Assembly (NCBI RefSeq): GCF_014466955.1
Contig: NZ_AP023396.1
Span: forward strand, 1,240,001-1,304,000
Direction: 5' to 3'
DNA length: 64,000 bases
Source of the DNA: Nocardia wallacei
Lineage (GTDB): Bacteria > Actinomycetota > Actinomycetes > Mycobacteriales > Mycobacteriaceae
A program made the translations under genes and the position numbers. A model generated the notes under the pieces. The model did no database searches, was not told where the DNA came from, and saw nothing but the letters and a program-made list of their open reading frames with translations. Positions 47,220 to 54,611 of the stretch are shown piece by piece; the first letter of the stretch is position 1, and every line of letters starts with the position of its first letter.

Positions 47220-47317
47220 AAATTTGTGCGCGATCCAGCATTGGTGCGATGTTGGCCGGTGGCTCGGCTTCGTGGAGCTGCCGAGGTGGCCGTTGCGGAT
47301 TCGGGAGGTAGCCGGGT

Positions 47318-47572
47318 TCAGGGATGCGTCGGCGGGAGATGGAAGCGGTCGTGATTGTGGAAGCGGCTGTGGTCATGGATGCAGGTGGGGTCGTTGATGC
47401 GTAAGCCGTTGTGTACGCGCGTGTTCTCGTCGATGCAGAAGCCGTCATCTCGAGTTGGCTGTGCTTCGGCGGTCGCCGCCATCGCGCTTGGTGCTCCGAT
47501 CGCCGCGGCGATGAGCGCTACAACCAGGGTGCGGCGTACCGGGGTGGTCGTCGCGGGAATTGTTCGGCTCAA
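47318..47572 (-). CDS. Small secreted His-rich protein
   Basis: An 84-residue protein starting at TTG with AAGGAA about seven bases upstream. The N-terminus is a clear signal peptide (RRTLVVALIAAAIGAPSAMA, cleavage near ATAEA). The mature part has two cysteines (GFCIDENT and DPTCIHD) and a His-rich tail (HDHSRFHNHDRFHLPPTH) that could bind metal. No family recognised. Confidence 0.6.
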   Translation of the reverse strand: MSRTIPATTTPVRRTLVVALIAAAIGAPSAMAATAEAQPTRDDGFCIDENTRVHNGLRINDPTCIHDHSRFHNHDRFHLPPTHP

Positions 47573-47741
47573 TGGGGTTCCTTCGGTCGCGGGATCTCAC
47601 ACCGTTCTATCAGCGGACGCGGGATGGCAACAACTACCAATTCCAGAGGTGGATCGGCGATCGACGGGGTGGGGGTGGGTGCTGGTTGGCGTGGTTGTGG
47701 GGTGGGGCGGCTGTATTTTTGGCCTCCGCTTCGCTCCGGCG

Positions 47742-47837
47742 GGTTTTCGGCGCCCTGTGGCTCGGTTTTCGGGTACCGCTGCTGGCTCCTTCGTCGCGGA
47801 CGCAGCGGTACCCGAAAACCGAGCCGCGCCGAAAACC
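47742..47837. repeat. Large perfect hairpin (24 + 12 bp arms)
   Basis: A 24-bp perfect inverted repeat (47759-47782 with 47802-47825) encloses a 19-base loop. A second 12-bp perfect stem (47742-47753 with 47826-47837) continues outward after a five-base bulge on the left side. It lies between the divergent His-rich-protein and DUF1906 genes and outside any recognised coding region. Confidence 0.9.
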
Positions 47838-47882
47838 TTTGGGGTTGGCGGGCTATGGGATGTTTTTGGCGGAGGGGGTTGC

Positions 47883-48260
47883 GTGAGGGTGGGAAGAGTT
47901 GCGTGCGGGTTGGAGAGTCGCCCGAGGGCGGGGGAAGTGGCGCGAGGGTTGAGGAGTCGCGTGAGAGTTGAGGAGTCGCTCGAGGGCGGTGGAAGTTGCG
48001 TGGGGTTGGAGAGTTGCCTGAGGGCGGGAAATGGGATGAGGGTTGAGGAGTCGCGTGCGAGTCGGAAGTTGCGTGAGGGCCAGGGAGTTTCGTGGGGTTG
48101 GGGGAGTTGCCTGAGGGCGGTGGGAGTTGGGGGAGAGTTGGGGGTTGCGGGAAGTGGGGGGTTGCTCGAGGGCGGGGAGTTGCGGAGAGGGTGGGGGAGT
48201 TGCCTCAGGGGTGGGAAGAGTGCGCGTGAGGGTTGGGGAGTTGTTCGAGGCCGGGGGCTG
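47883..48260. repeat. Degenerate G-rich tandem repeat tract
   Basis: About 380 bases consist of imperfect units of roughly 18-20 bases of the type GTTG(A/G)GGAGTYGC(S)TGAGG, with strong G-over-C bias on the plus strand. Translations are Gly/Glu/Val-rich on one strand and Pro/Ser/Thr-rich on the other and look non-genic. Start and end are approximate. Confidence 0.6.
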
Positions 48261-48469
48261 AGGCATTGTTTCTTGTGGGGTTGGTGGGTTTGATGGGTCT
48301 GGCGGTTCTTGTGTGCTTGTGGTGAAATGGGGCAACGTTCGAGGCTGCCGGGCGCGCGCTTTATGGGGAAGGTGCGCCGGGCATGCTGGTTGCTCGGCCA
48401 TGGGCGGTACCGGGCGTTCGCGTCCGGCGCGAGATTCTCGATCCACCAACGGCGCGAAGGGGTTGTTCG

Positions 48470-49192
48470 ATGCGTTCTGTTCCGATGTCTCGGCGGGCTC
48501 TTTTCGGTGTGGCCGCGGGTGCCGCCGCGTGCGCTGGGCTGTCTGCCCTTGCTCCGGGCGCTTCGGCGACAGGGGCTCGGTTGGGGACGTTGCTCGATTA
48601 CGCGGGGGCCGTGCCGTCAGCCGATGCCATTCGGGAGGCGGGGCATGTGGGGGTGATTCGATACGTGTCCGATCGGCGGCCGGGGGCGGAGTGGATGGCG
48701 GGAAAACCGCTGCTGGCCGGGGAGGTCGAGGCGTTGCGGGCGGCGGGGCTTTCGGTTGTGTCCTGCTATCAGTACGGCAAAGGGCCGACGGCGGATTGGC
48801 GCGGTGGGCTGGAGGCGGGTAAGCGGCATGCCGAGCGCGGGCTGGCGCTGCACAGTGCGGCGGGTGGACCCGAGGGCGTGCCCATCTATGCCTCCATCGA
48901 CGACAATCCGTCCGCGGCCGACTTCGCCACCATGATCGCGCCCTACCTGGCGGGCTGGCGGTCGGTGCTCGGCAACGGGAACGTGGGGGTGTACGCCAAC
49001 GCGCCCACGATCGAGCTGGCTCGCGCGGCGGGCCTCGGTTCGTGGTTCTGGCAACACGATTGGGGGACACCGGAGGGGGTCGTGCATCCCGCCGCCAATC
49101 TGCACCAGTTCGAGATCGACGAGCGTTCGGTGGGTGGCGTGGGTGTCGACGTCAATGCCATCCTCACCCCGCAGTACGGCCAGTGGTGGTGA
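48470..49192 (+). CDS. Tat-exported DUF1906 glycoside-hydrolase-like protein
   Basis: A 240-residue protein of the Rv2525c type. The signal [18 protein letters not shown] has the twin-arginine pattern. The TIM-barrel-like domain begins LLDYAGAVPSADAIREAG and includes VGVIRYVSDRRPG, SVVSCYQYG and PIYASIDDN, where Asp residues line the active site. It ends with a VGVDVNAIL strand. It is probably a cell-envelope enzyme; Rv2525c deletion alters drug sensitivity in M. tuberculosis. AAGGGG upstream supports the ATG at 48470. Confidence 0.88.
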   Translation: MRSVPMSRRALFGVAAGAAACAGLSALAPGASATGARLGTLLDYAGAVPSADAIREAGHVGVIRYVSDRRPGAEWMAGKPLLAGEVEALRAAGLSVVSCYQYGKGPTADWRGGLEAGKRHAERGLALHSAAGGPEGVPIYASIDDNPSAADFATMIAPYLAGWRSVLGNGNVGVYANAPTIELARAAGLGSWFWQHDWGTPEGVVHPAANLHQFEIDERSVGGVGVDVNAILTPQYGQWW

Positions 49193-49579
49193 CTACGTCT
49201 GGCAGTGGCAGGTGGGGTCCTCGCACAGGTCCGGTTCGTCGGCGACGACCGTGAGCGCGGGGCGGGCCTCGGGTGCCTCGCGCACGCCCATCCAGGAGAA
49301 CAGCGACCACCGGGACAGGCCGGAGAACGCCGAGCCCAGACTGAAGAACGAACCGATCGACCCGACCGACAGCACCGAGCCCACACTGCCGACCGACAGG
49401 ATCGAATAGGCCGAGCCGATCGACAGGATCGAGCCCTCGGAGCGGATCGACAGGATGGACCGGTTCGACCGGGTGGACAGCACCGATCTGAACGAGCGCC
49501 GGGACATCACCGACTTGCCGGAGCGGGATACCGCCCGGGTGGAACCTGTGGATCGTTCGAGCTGATCGACAGTCGCCAT
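49193..49579 (-). CDS. Ser-triplet nonapeptide-repeat protein
   Basis: A 128-residue protein. Residues 32-94 are seven nine-residue repeats with Ser at every third position, for example SILSIRSEG, SILSIGSAY, SILSVGSVG, SVLSVGSIG and SFFSLGSAF. The N-terminus is polar and basic; the C-terminus ends with a Cys cluster (LCEDPTCHC). The S-x-x periodicity with hydrophobic residues between suggests a solenoid or a membrane-associated helix stack. No known function. It is convergent with the DUF1906 gene, with only the stop codons between. Confidence 0.65.
   Translation of the reverse strand: MATVDQLERSTGSTRAVSRSGKSVMSRRSFRSVLSTRSNRSILSIRSEGSILSIGSAYSILSVGSVGSVLSVGSIGSFFSLGSAFSGLSRWSLFSWMGVREAPEARPALTVVADEPDLCEDPTCHCQT
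49298..49486 (-). repeat. Seven 27-bp in-frame repeats encoding Ser-triplet nonapeptides
   Basis: Seven consecutive 27-base units encode S-hydrophobic-hydrophobic-S-hydrophobic-(G/R)-S-x-x. Middle units are most alike; the last (SGLSRWSLF) is the most diverged. Confidence 0.88.
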
Positions 49580-49674
49580 GAATAGCGGTCTACCACAGCC
49601 GATGAACCACTGCCCGGCTATTGGGCAGGAAAGGCCCGGAGTGTCACATTGGTGACGGCTCCGGACGGCGGGAC

Positions 49675-50487
49675 CTACCGCTGCGCCTGAGCGGCCGGTG
49701 CGGTCTGCGGGACCACGAAGAAGCCCAGCGTCGGCAGGAACGAACAGGTGATCGGCGCCTCGTCCGCGGCGGGCTGCGTCGTCAGCGAGCCCGCGACCAC
49801 CGCGATCACCCGGCCGGGGCCCGTGTCGGCGATGGCGGACAGGGTGGCCGGGCCGTCGGGGTTGATGTGCGCCTCGTCGGTCAGCGGCTGGGTGGCCGTG
49901 CGCCGGGTGTCGAGGTTCAGCCACTGCACCGTCATCGGCGGGTTCTGCTGCGGCGTCAGGCCTTTGGTGCCCAGCGCGGTGAACACGAAGCCGGTCTGCC
50001 CGGCGGCCGGTCCGGGCGGGGGCAGTTCGGCGGGGCCGGGGACGGCCAGCGCGGTGCCGACCGAATCGGCGCCGGGGCCGATGCAGCCCTTGCCGATGGT
50101 CGGGTAGAGGAACTGGGCGATGGCCGGGCCGTTCTCCGGAATGTCGGGGCCGCCACCGCCGCTGCCGTCGAGGAACTTGATGATGGCCTGCAGCGCCTGC
50201 TTCACCTGCGGCGGCAGGTTGGCCGAGTTCAGGATCTGCTGGGCCTGGTCGAGGATGCCCTGCTGGGCGGGTGCGGCGATATCGCCCGCGGTCGCGGCGG
50301 CGCCGACGATGGCGGGAGCCAGGTTGGCGATCGCGTCGACCGGCACACCCTCGGGGATCAGCGGTACGGCGGCCGGTGCGTCCTGCTTCGGCGCCGGAGC
50401 GGCGACAGCGGTCGACGCGGCGACAGTGGCACCGGCCGCGAGGGCCAGCGCGGACATTGCGAACCGCGATCCTCTGTTGCGAAGCAC
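49675..50487 (-). CDS. Secreted Ala/Pro-rich protein (Rv1157c type)
   Basis: A 270-residue protein with a signal peptide (SRFAMSALALAAGATVAAS, cleavage near AVAAPAP). The mature part has helical regions (LDQAQQILNSANLPPQVKQA) and a beta-rich C-terminal domain with two cysteines (GCIGPG and TCSFLP). In mycobacteria Ala/Pro-rich exported proteins of unknown function (Rv1157c, Rv1158c) lie at the same position next to pimE. It is divergent from pimE. Confidence 0.72.
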   Translation of the reverse strand: MLRNRGSRFAMSALALAAGATVAASTAVAAPAPKQDAPAAVPLIPEGVPVDAIANLAPAIVGAAATAGDIAAPAQQGILDQAQQILNSANLPPQVKQALQAIIKFLDGSGGGGPDIPENGPAIAQFLYPTIGKGCIGPGADSVGTALAVPGPAELPPPGPAAGQTGFVFTALGTKGLTPQQNPPMTVQWLNLDTRRTATQPLTDEAHINPDGPATLSAIADTGPGRVIAVVAGSLTTQPAADEAPITCSFLPTLGFFVVPQTAPAAQAQR

Positions 50488-50522
50488 TGGTGTAGCCGTC
50501 CTTACCTCGGGTACTTCATCCG

Positions 50523-50540
50523 GCGATGCGGCCGCATCGC
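50523..50540. promoter_or_regulatory. Perfect 18-bp palindrome between divergent genes
   Basis: GCGATGCGGCCGCATCGC is a perfect palindrome located 36 bases before the start of the secreted-protein gene and about 175 bases before pimE. Its position suggests a dimeric regulator binding site; no family can be named. Confidence 0.45.
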
Positions 50541-50714
50541 TTGCGTCACTTTAGGGATAGAGCAGCCGTGTTGTACAGCCGTGGTGCGATCTCACAGGCA
50601 GCGGGCATCGGGTGCGCGCCGTGCACGGACGATAACTCCGCGTGGCTGCGGGAGCGACGTGCCACGCCGGTACCCTTGTCCCGGCCTGCCAACCGAACCG
50701 AAAGTCTGCGTGCC

Positions 50715-51977
50715 GTGAACCGACACCCCCGCCGGATCGCTCTCGCCGCGCTGATCCTGTCGGTCCTGGCCCGCATGTTGTGGATGCTGTTGGCGCCCAA
50801 CGGAATGAACCTCGTCGACCTGCACGTCTACGTCGACGGCGCGGCGAGCCTGGGCAGCGGCCACCTATTCGACTACACCTACGCGGAGAAGACGCCCGAC
50901 TTCCCGCTGCCGTTCACCTATCCGCCGTTCGCGGCCGTGGTGTTCTATCCGCTGCATTTCCTGCCGTTCACGCTGGTCGCGGTGGCCTGGTTGCTGCTGA
51001 TCGCGGCGGCGCTGTACGCGGTGGTGCGGATCAGCTTCGCGATGCTGCTCGGCGCGGCGGCGCGGGAGAGCCGCTGGCGCACGGCCGCGATCGGCTGGAC
51101 CGCGGTGGGACTGTGGCTGGAACCGACCCGGACCACCATGGACTACGGGCAGGTCAACGTGTTCCTGGTGCTGGCCGGGATGGCCGCCGCCTACTACACG
51201 GCCTGGTGGCTGTCCGGCCTGCTGGTCGGGGTCGCGGCCGGGGTGAAGCTGACGCCCGCGGTCACCGGGCTGTATTTCCTCACCCAGCGGCGGTGGGCGA
51301 GCGCCGTGTGGGCGGCGGTGGTGTTCGCGGCGACGATCGGGGTGAGTTTCGCGATCTCGCCGGGGGAGACGCGCACCTACTTCGGCCCGCTCATCGGTGA
51401 CGCGAACCGGATCGGCCCGGTCGGCTCGGTGTGGAACCAGTCGCTGCGCGGCGCACTGACCCGCATCCTCGGCTACGACGCGGGCGCGCCCTGGCATATC
51501 GGCGGGCATCGGGTGCCGTTCGGGCCGTGGTGGCTCGGCGGGGTGGTCGTGCTGGCGGTGCTGGCCTTGTTCGCCTGGCGCGCACTGGAATTCGGCGATC
51601 GGCTGGGCGCGCTGCTGGTGGTGCAGTTGTTCGGGCTGCTGGTGTCGCCGATCTCCTGGTCACATCACTGGGTGTGGCTGCTGCCGGTGGTGCTGTGGCT
51701 GCTGTACGGGCCGCTGCGCGAGGTCGCGGGCGCGCGGATCCTCGCGGGCTACTGGCTGGTGACCACGCTGATCGGACTGCCCTGGGTGCTGTCGTTCGCC
51801 CAGCCGACCATCTGGACCATCTCCCGGCCCGGCATCCTGTCCTGGCTCGGTGCGGTCGACGTGATCGGCGTGGTCGTGTTCTATCTCTGGCTGATCCGGG
51901 CCGGGCGGCGGCGCGGGCTCAACTCTCCTGCGCCAGCCGATCGATCGCGCGTGCCAGTTCCACATCCAGGCGGGTGA
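50715..51977 (+). CDS. pimE: Polyprenol-phosphate-mannose-dependent mannosyltransferase PimE
   Basis: A 420-residue GT-C glycosyltransferase with about ten membrane helices. It adds the fifth mannose to phosphatidylinositol mannosides (PIM4 to PIM5) on the outer side of the membrane. The catalytic acidic residues lie in the first loop (VDLHVYVDGAAS); PDFPLPFTYPPFAAVV and GVKLTPAVTGLYFL are further family features. GTG at 50715 gives a start directly before the first helix; an upstream in-frame start would add 63 unlikely residues. Its 3' end overlaps the convergent pterin dehydratase gene by 59 bases. The neighbour order matches M. tuberculosis Rv1159. Confidence 0.88.
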   Translation: MNRHPRRIALAALILSVLARMLWMLLAPNGMNLVDLHVYVDGAASLGSGHLFDYTYAEKTPDFPLPFTYPPFAAVVFYPLHFLPFTLVAVAWLLLIAAALYAVVRISFAMLLGAAARESRWRTAAIGWTAVGLWLEPTRTTMDYGQVNVFLVLAGMAAAYYTAWWLSGLLVGVAAGVKLTPAVTGLYFLTQRRWASAVWAAVVFAATIGVSFAISPGETRTYFGPLIGDANRIGPVGSVWNQSLRGALTRILGYDAGAPWHIGGHRVPFGPWWLGGVVVLAVLALFAWRALEFGDRLGALLVVQLFGLLVSPISWSHHWVWLLPVVLWLLYGPLREVAGARILAGYWLVTTLIGLPWVLSFAQPTIWTISRPGILSWLGAVDVIGVVVFYLWLIRAGRRRGLNSPAPADRSRVPVPHPGG

Positions 51978-52212
51978 GCCCGCCCTCGGAGTGCGTCGAC
52001 AGCGTGAAGGTGACGCGGCGCCAGCGGATATCGATGTCGGGGTGGTGGTTGGCCGACTCGGCCTCGGCGGCCACCCGGCGCACCAGCTCGATTCCCGCTA
52101 GGAACGACGGCGCCTCGACGGTGCGGGCGATGCTGTTTCCGGTGTGGGTCCAGTCCGGCAGTTCCTCGAGCGCGGTCCGGATCTCGTCCTCGGACAGTAG
52201 TGGGGTGCTCAT
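51919..52212 (-). CDS. 4a-hydroxytetrahydrobiopterin dehydratase (PCD/DCoH)
   Basis: A 97-residue protein with the pterin-binding signature: ANHHPDIDIRWRRVTFTLSTH contains the HHP triad and a later His. It recycles 4a-hydroxypterins or acts on related cofactors. In M. tuberculosis the homologous Rv1159A also follows pimE. The coding region overlaps the end of pimE on the opposite strand. Confidence 0.92.
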   Translation of the reverse strand: MSTPLLSEDEIRTALEELPDWTHTGNSIARTVEAPSFLAGIELVRRVAAEAESANHHPDIDIRWRRVTFTLSTHSEGGLTRLDVELARAIDRLAQES

Positions 52213-52233
52213 ACCCCGGTTCTACCCGCCGAG

Positions 52234-52410
52234 CTAGGCCGCACGCGCCTGCTTCAGGTACTTCTTCAGGTCTTTGCCGCAGATCCCGGCGGATTCGGCC
52301 TTCTTCATCCGCATGATCACGACCGGGCATTTCACGCAGCGCGTCTTCTTCCGACAGCACTTCTTCTTAGGCTTCAGGCGCGAGACCTTTTTTGCCTTGA
52401 CCTTGCCCAT
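52234..52410 (-). CDS. 58-residue Lys/Cys-rich protein preceded by iron box
   Basis: A short frame starting at ATG (52410) encodes MGKVKAKKVSRLKPKKKCCR and continues KKTRCVKCPVVIMRMKKAES, then AGICGKDLKKYLKQARAA. Five cysteines (18, 19, 25, 28, 44) and about 18 lysines suggest a nucleic-acid- or metal-binding peptide. The coding frame is free of stops and uses G/C-ending codons. An IdeR/DtxR-type box ends right at the ATG, leaving no ribosome binding site on this strand (leaderless translation is possible). No family was recognised. Confidence 0.68.
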   Translation of the reverse strand: MGKVKAKKVSRLKPKKKCCRKKTRCVKCPVVIMRMKKAESAGICGKDLKKYLKQARAA

Positions 52411-52429
52411 GGAGGTTAGCTTAACCTAA
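52411..52429 (-). promoter_or_regulatory. IdeR/DtxR-type iron box
   Basis: On the minus strand the 19 bases read TTAGGTTAAGCTAACCTCC, matching the IdeR/DtxR consensus TTAGGTTAGGCTAACCTAA at 16 of 19 positions. The palindrome abuts the ATG of the 58-residue gene, so binding of the iron-loaded repressor would block its transcription. It is about 160 bases upstream of typA on the other side and less likely to control that gene. Confidence 0.8.
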
Positions 52430-52589
52430 CTCAGAGCCCGGGGGCCTCCCCGGCCCGAACGGGTGCCCCGGCCGTTTCGGTACTGTGTAGCTGGCCGCAT
52501 GCCCGGTGAGTCGCTCGTCCACCTGTCTTGTTCGGACCCTCTACGGCGAGGGTTGGCCGGCAACCATCTCATCAGCAGGAGGATTTCAC

Positions 52590-54506
52590 GTGTCGTCTGT
52601 CGAGTTCCGCAACGTGGCGATCGTTGCTCACGTCGACCACGGCAAGACGACGCTGGTCGACGCGATGCTGCGGCAGTCCGGCGCGTTCGCCGAGCGGGCC
52701 GAGCCGGTCGACCGGGTGATGGATTCGGGCGATCTGGAACGCGAGAAGGGCATCACCATTCTCGCCAAGAACACCGCCGTGCACCGGCACAACGCCGACG
52801 GCAGCGTCACCGTGATCAATGTCATCGACACCCCCGGCCACGCCGACTTCGGTGGCGAGGTCGAGCGCGGGCTGTCCATGGTCGACGGCGTGGTGCTGCT
52901 GGTCGACGCCTCGGAGGGGCCGCTGCCGCAGACCCGTTTCGTGCTGCGCAAGGCGCTCGCGGCGTCGCTGCCGGTGATCCTGGTGGTGAACAAGACCGAC
53001 CGGCCCGACGCGCGGATCGAGGAGGTCGTGGAGGAGTCTCACGATCTGCTGCTCGACCTCGCCTCCGATCTGGACGACGAGGCCTCCGAGGCCGCCGAGC
53101 TGGCGCTGGACCTGCCGGTGCTGTACGCCTCCGGCCGTGAGGGCAAGGCCTCCACGCAGCGTCCCGAGAACGGCAACGCGCCCGACGCGGAGAACCTGGA
53201 CGAGCTGTTCGACGTGCTGCTGAAGTGCGTCCCCGCGCCCAAGGGCGACGCCGCCGCGCCGCTGCAGGCCCACGTCACCAACCTCGACGCCTCGCCGTTC
53301 CTGGGCCGCCTGGCGCTGCTGCGCATCCACAACGGCACCCTGCGCAAGGGACAGAACGTGGCGTGGATCGCCGCCGACGGCGTCAAGAACGTCAAGATCA
53401 CCGAACTGCTCAAGACCGTTGGGGTGGAACGCAATCCGGCCGAGGAGGCCGTGGCCGGTGACATCGTCGCGGTCGCCGGGATTCCGGACATCATGATCGG
53501 CGACACCCTGGCGGATCAGGAGAAGGTGGCGGCGGGCGAGGATCTCGCGCTGCCGCGGATCACCGTCGACGAGCCCGCCATCTCGGTGACCGTCGGTATC
53601 AACACCTCCCCGCTGGCCGGGCGCAACGGCGGCACCAAGCTCACCGCGCGCCTGGTCAAGGCCCGGCTGGATCAGGAACTGGTCGGCAACGTGTCGCTGC
53701 GGGTGCTGCCCACCGAGCGTCCCGACACCTGGGAGGTCCAGGGCCGCGGCGAGCTGGCGCTGGCGATCCTGGTGGAGACCATGCGCCGGGAGGGCTTCGA
53801 ACTCACCATCGGCAAGCCGCAGGTGGTCACCCGCACCGTCGACGGCAAGGTGCACGAGCCGTACGAGGAGCTGACCGTCGACGTGCCCGAGGAGCACCTG
53901 GGCGCGGTGACGCAGCTGCTGGCCGCGCGCAAGGGCAAGATGGTACAGATGACCAACCACGGATCCGGTTGGGTCCGAATGGAATTCATCGTGCCCTCGC
54001 GCGGGCTCATCGGATTCCGCACCGACTTCCTCACCGAGACCCGCGGCACGGGCATCGCCAACGCCGTATCGCACGGGTACGCGCCGTGGGCCGGGGAGAT
54101 CCGCGCCCGGCACACCGGGTCGCTGGTGTCGGACCGGGCGGGCAGCGTCACCCCCTACGCCATGCTGCAGCTGGCCGATCGCGGCACCTTCTTCGTCGAG
54201 CCGGGCGCCGACACCTACGAGGGCATGGTGGTGGGCATCAACCCGCGCGCCGAGGACCTCGACATCAACGTCACCCGCGAGAAGAAGCTGACCAACATGC
54301 GCAGCTCCACCGGCGACGTGCTGGAGACCCTGGCCCGCCCGATGGTGCTGGATCTCGAAGGGGCCCTGGAGTTCTGTGCCGGTGACGAGTGCGTCGAGGT
54401 CGGCCCCGACGTGGTCCGGGTGCGCAAGGTGATCCTGAACGCCACCGAACGCGCCCGTGAGCTCTCCCGCCGCAAGGCCCGCGACCGCGCCGCCCAGAAC
54501 GCGTAG
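52590..54506 (+). CDS. typA: Translational GTPase TypA/BipA
   Basis: A 638-residue ribosome-associated GTPase. G1 is [13 protein letters not shown]2/G3 include EREKGITI and [11 protein letters not shown], and G4 is [14 protein letters not shown]-like domains follow, and the C-terminal TypA domain is recognisable in [17 protein letters not shown] at 52590 is preceded by AGGAGGA. It adapts translation to stress. It heads the conserved typA-lpqW-mshB block. Confidence 0.97.
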   Translation: MSSVEFRNVAIVAHVDHGKTTLVDAMLRQSGAFAERAEPVDRVMDSGDLEREKGITILAKNTAVHRHNADGSVTVINVIDTPGHADFGGEVERGLSMVDGVVLLVDASEGPLPQTRFVLRKALAASLPVILVVNKTDRPDARIEEVVEESHDLLLDLASDLDDEASEAAELALDLPVLYASGREGKASTQRPENGNAPDAENLDELFDVLLKCVPAPKGDAAAPLQAHVTNLDASPFLGRLALLRIHNGTLRKGQNVAWIAADGVKNVKITELLKTVGVERNPAEEAVAGDIVAVAGIPDIMIGDTLADQEKVAAGEDLALPRITVDEPAISVTVGINTSPLAGRNGGTKLTARLVKARLDQELVGNVSLRVLPTERPDTWEVQGRGELALAILVETMRREGFELTIGKPQVVTRTVDGKVHEPYEELTVDVPEEHLGAVTQLLAARKGKMVQMTNHGSGWVRMEFIVPSRGLIGFRTDFLTETRGTGIANAVSHGYAPWAGEIRARHTGSLVSDRAGSVTPYAMLQLADRGTFFVEPGADTYEGMVVGINPRAEDLDINVTREKKLTNMRSSTGDVLETLARPMVLDLEGALEFCAGDECVEVGPDVVRVRKVILNATERARELSRRKARDRAAQNA

Positions 54507-54611
54507 CGCGGCCGGATTCGGCGCGGCCTTATGCTGCTATCGCCGCCGACCTCGTGAATACACCGCCCGGACGGTGCGCACGAGGACTTTTCGACAGAGA
54601 GGTGGACCTGC

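Noticed and set aside
47742..47837. Terminal inverted repeats of an insertion sequence
   Set aside because: Only 19 bases lie between the inner arms and no transposase is nearby, so it is at most a small non-autonomous element.
47355..48293. 312-codon plus-strand frame opposite the His-rich protein and into the repeats
   Set aside because: Its sequence comes from the complement of a signal-peptide gene and from repeats, with no domain cues.
47853..49070. 405-codon Pro-rich minus-strand frame across the G-rich repeat tract and the DUF1906 gene
   Set aside because: It is explained by the repeat composition and by antisense to the DUF1906 gene; no start signal or family feature.
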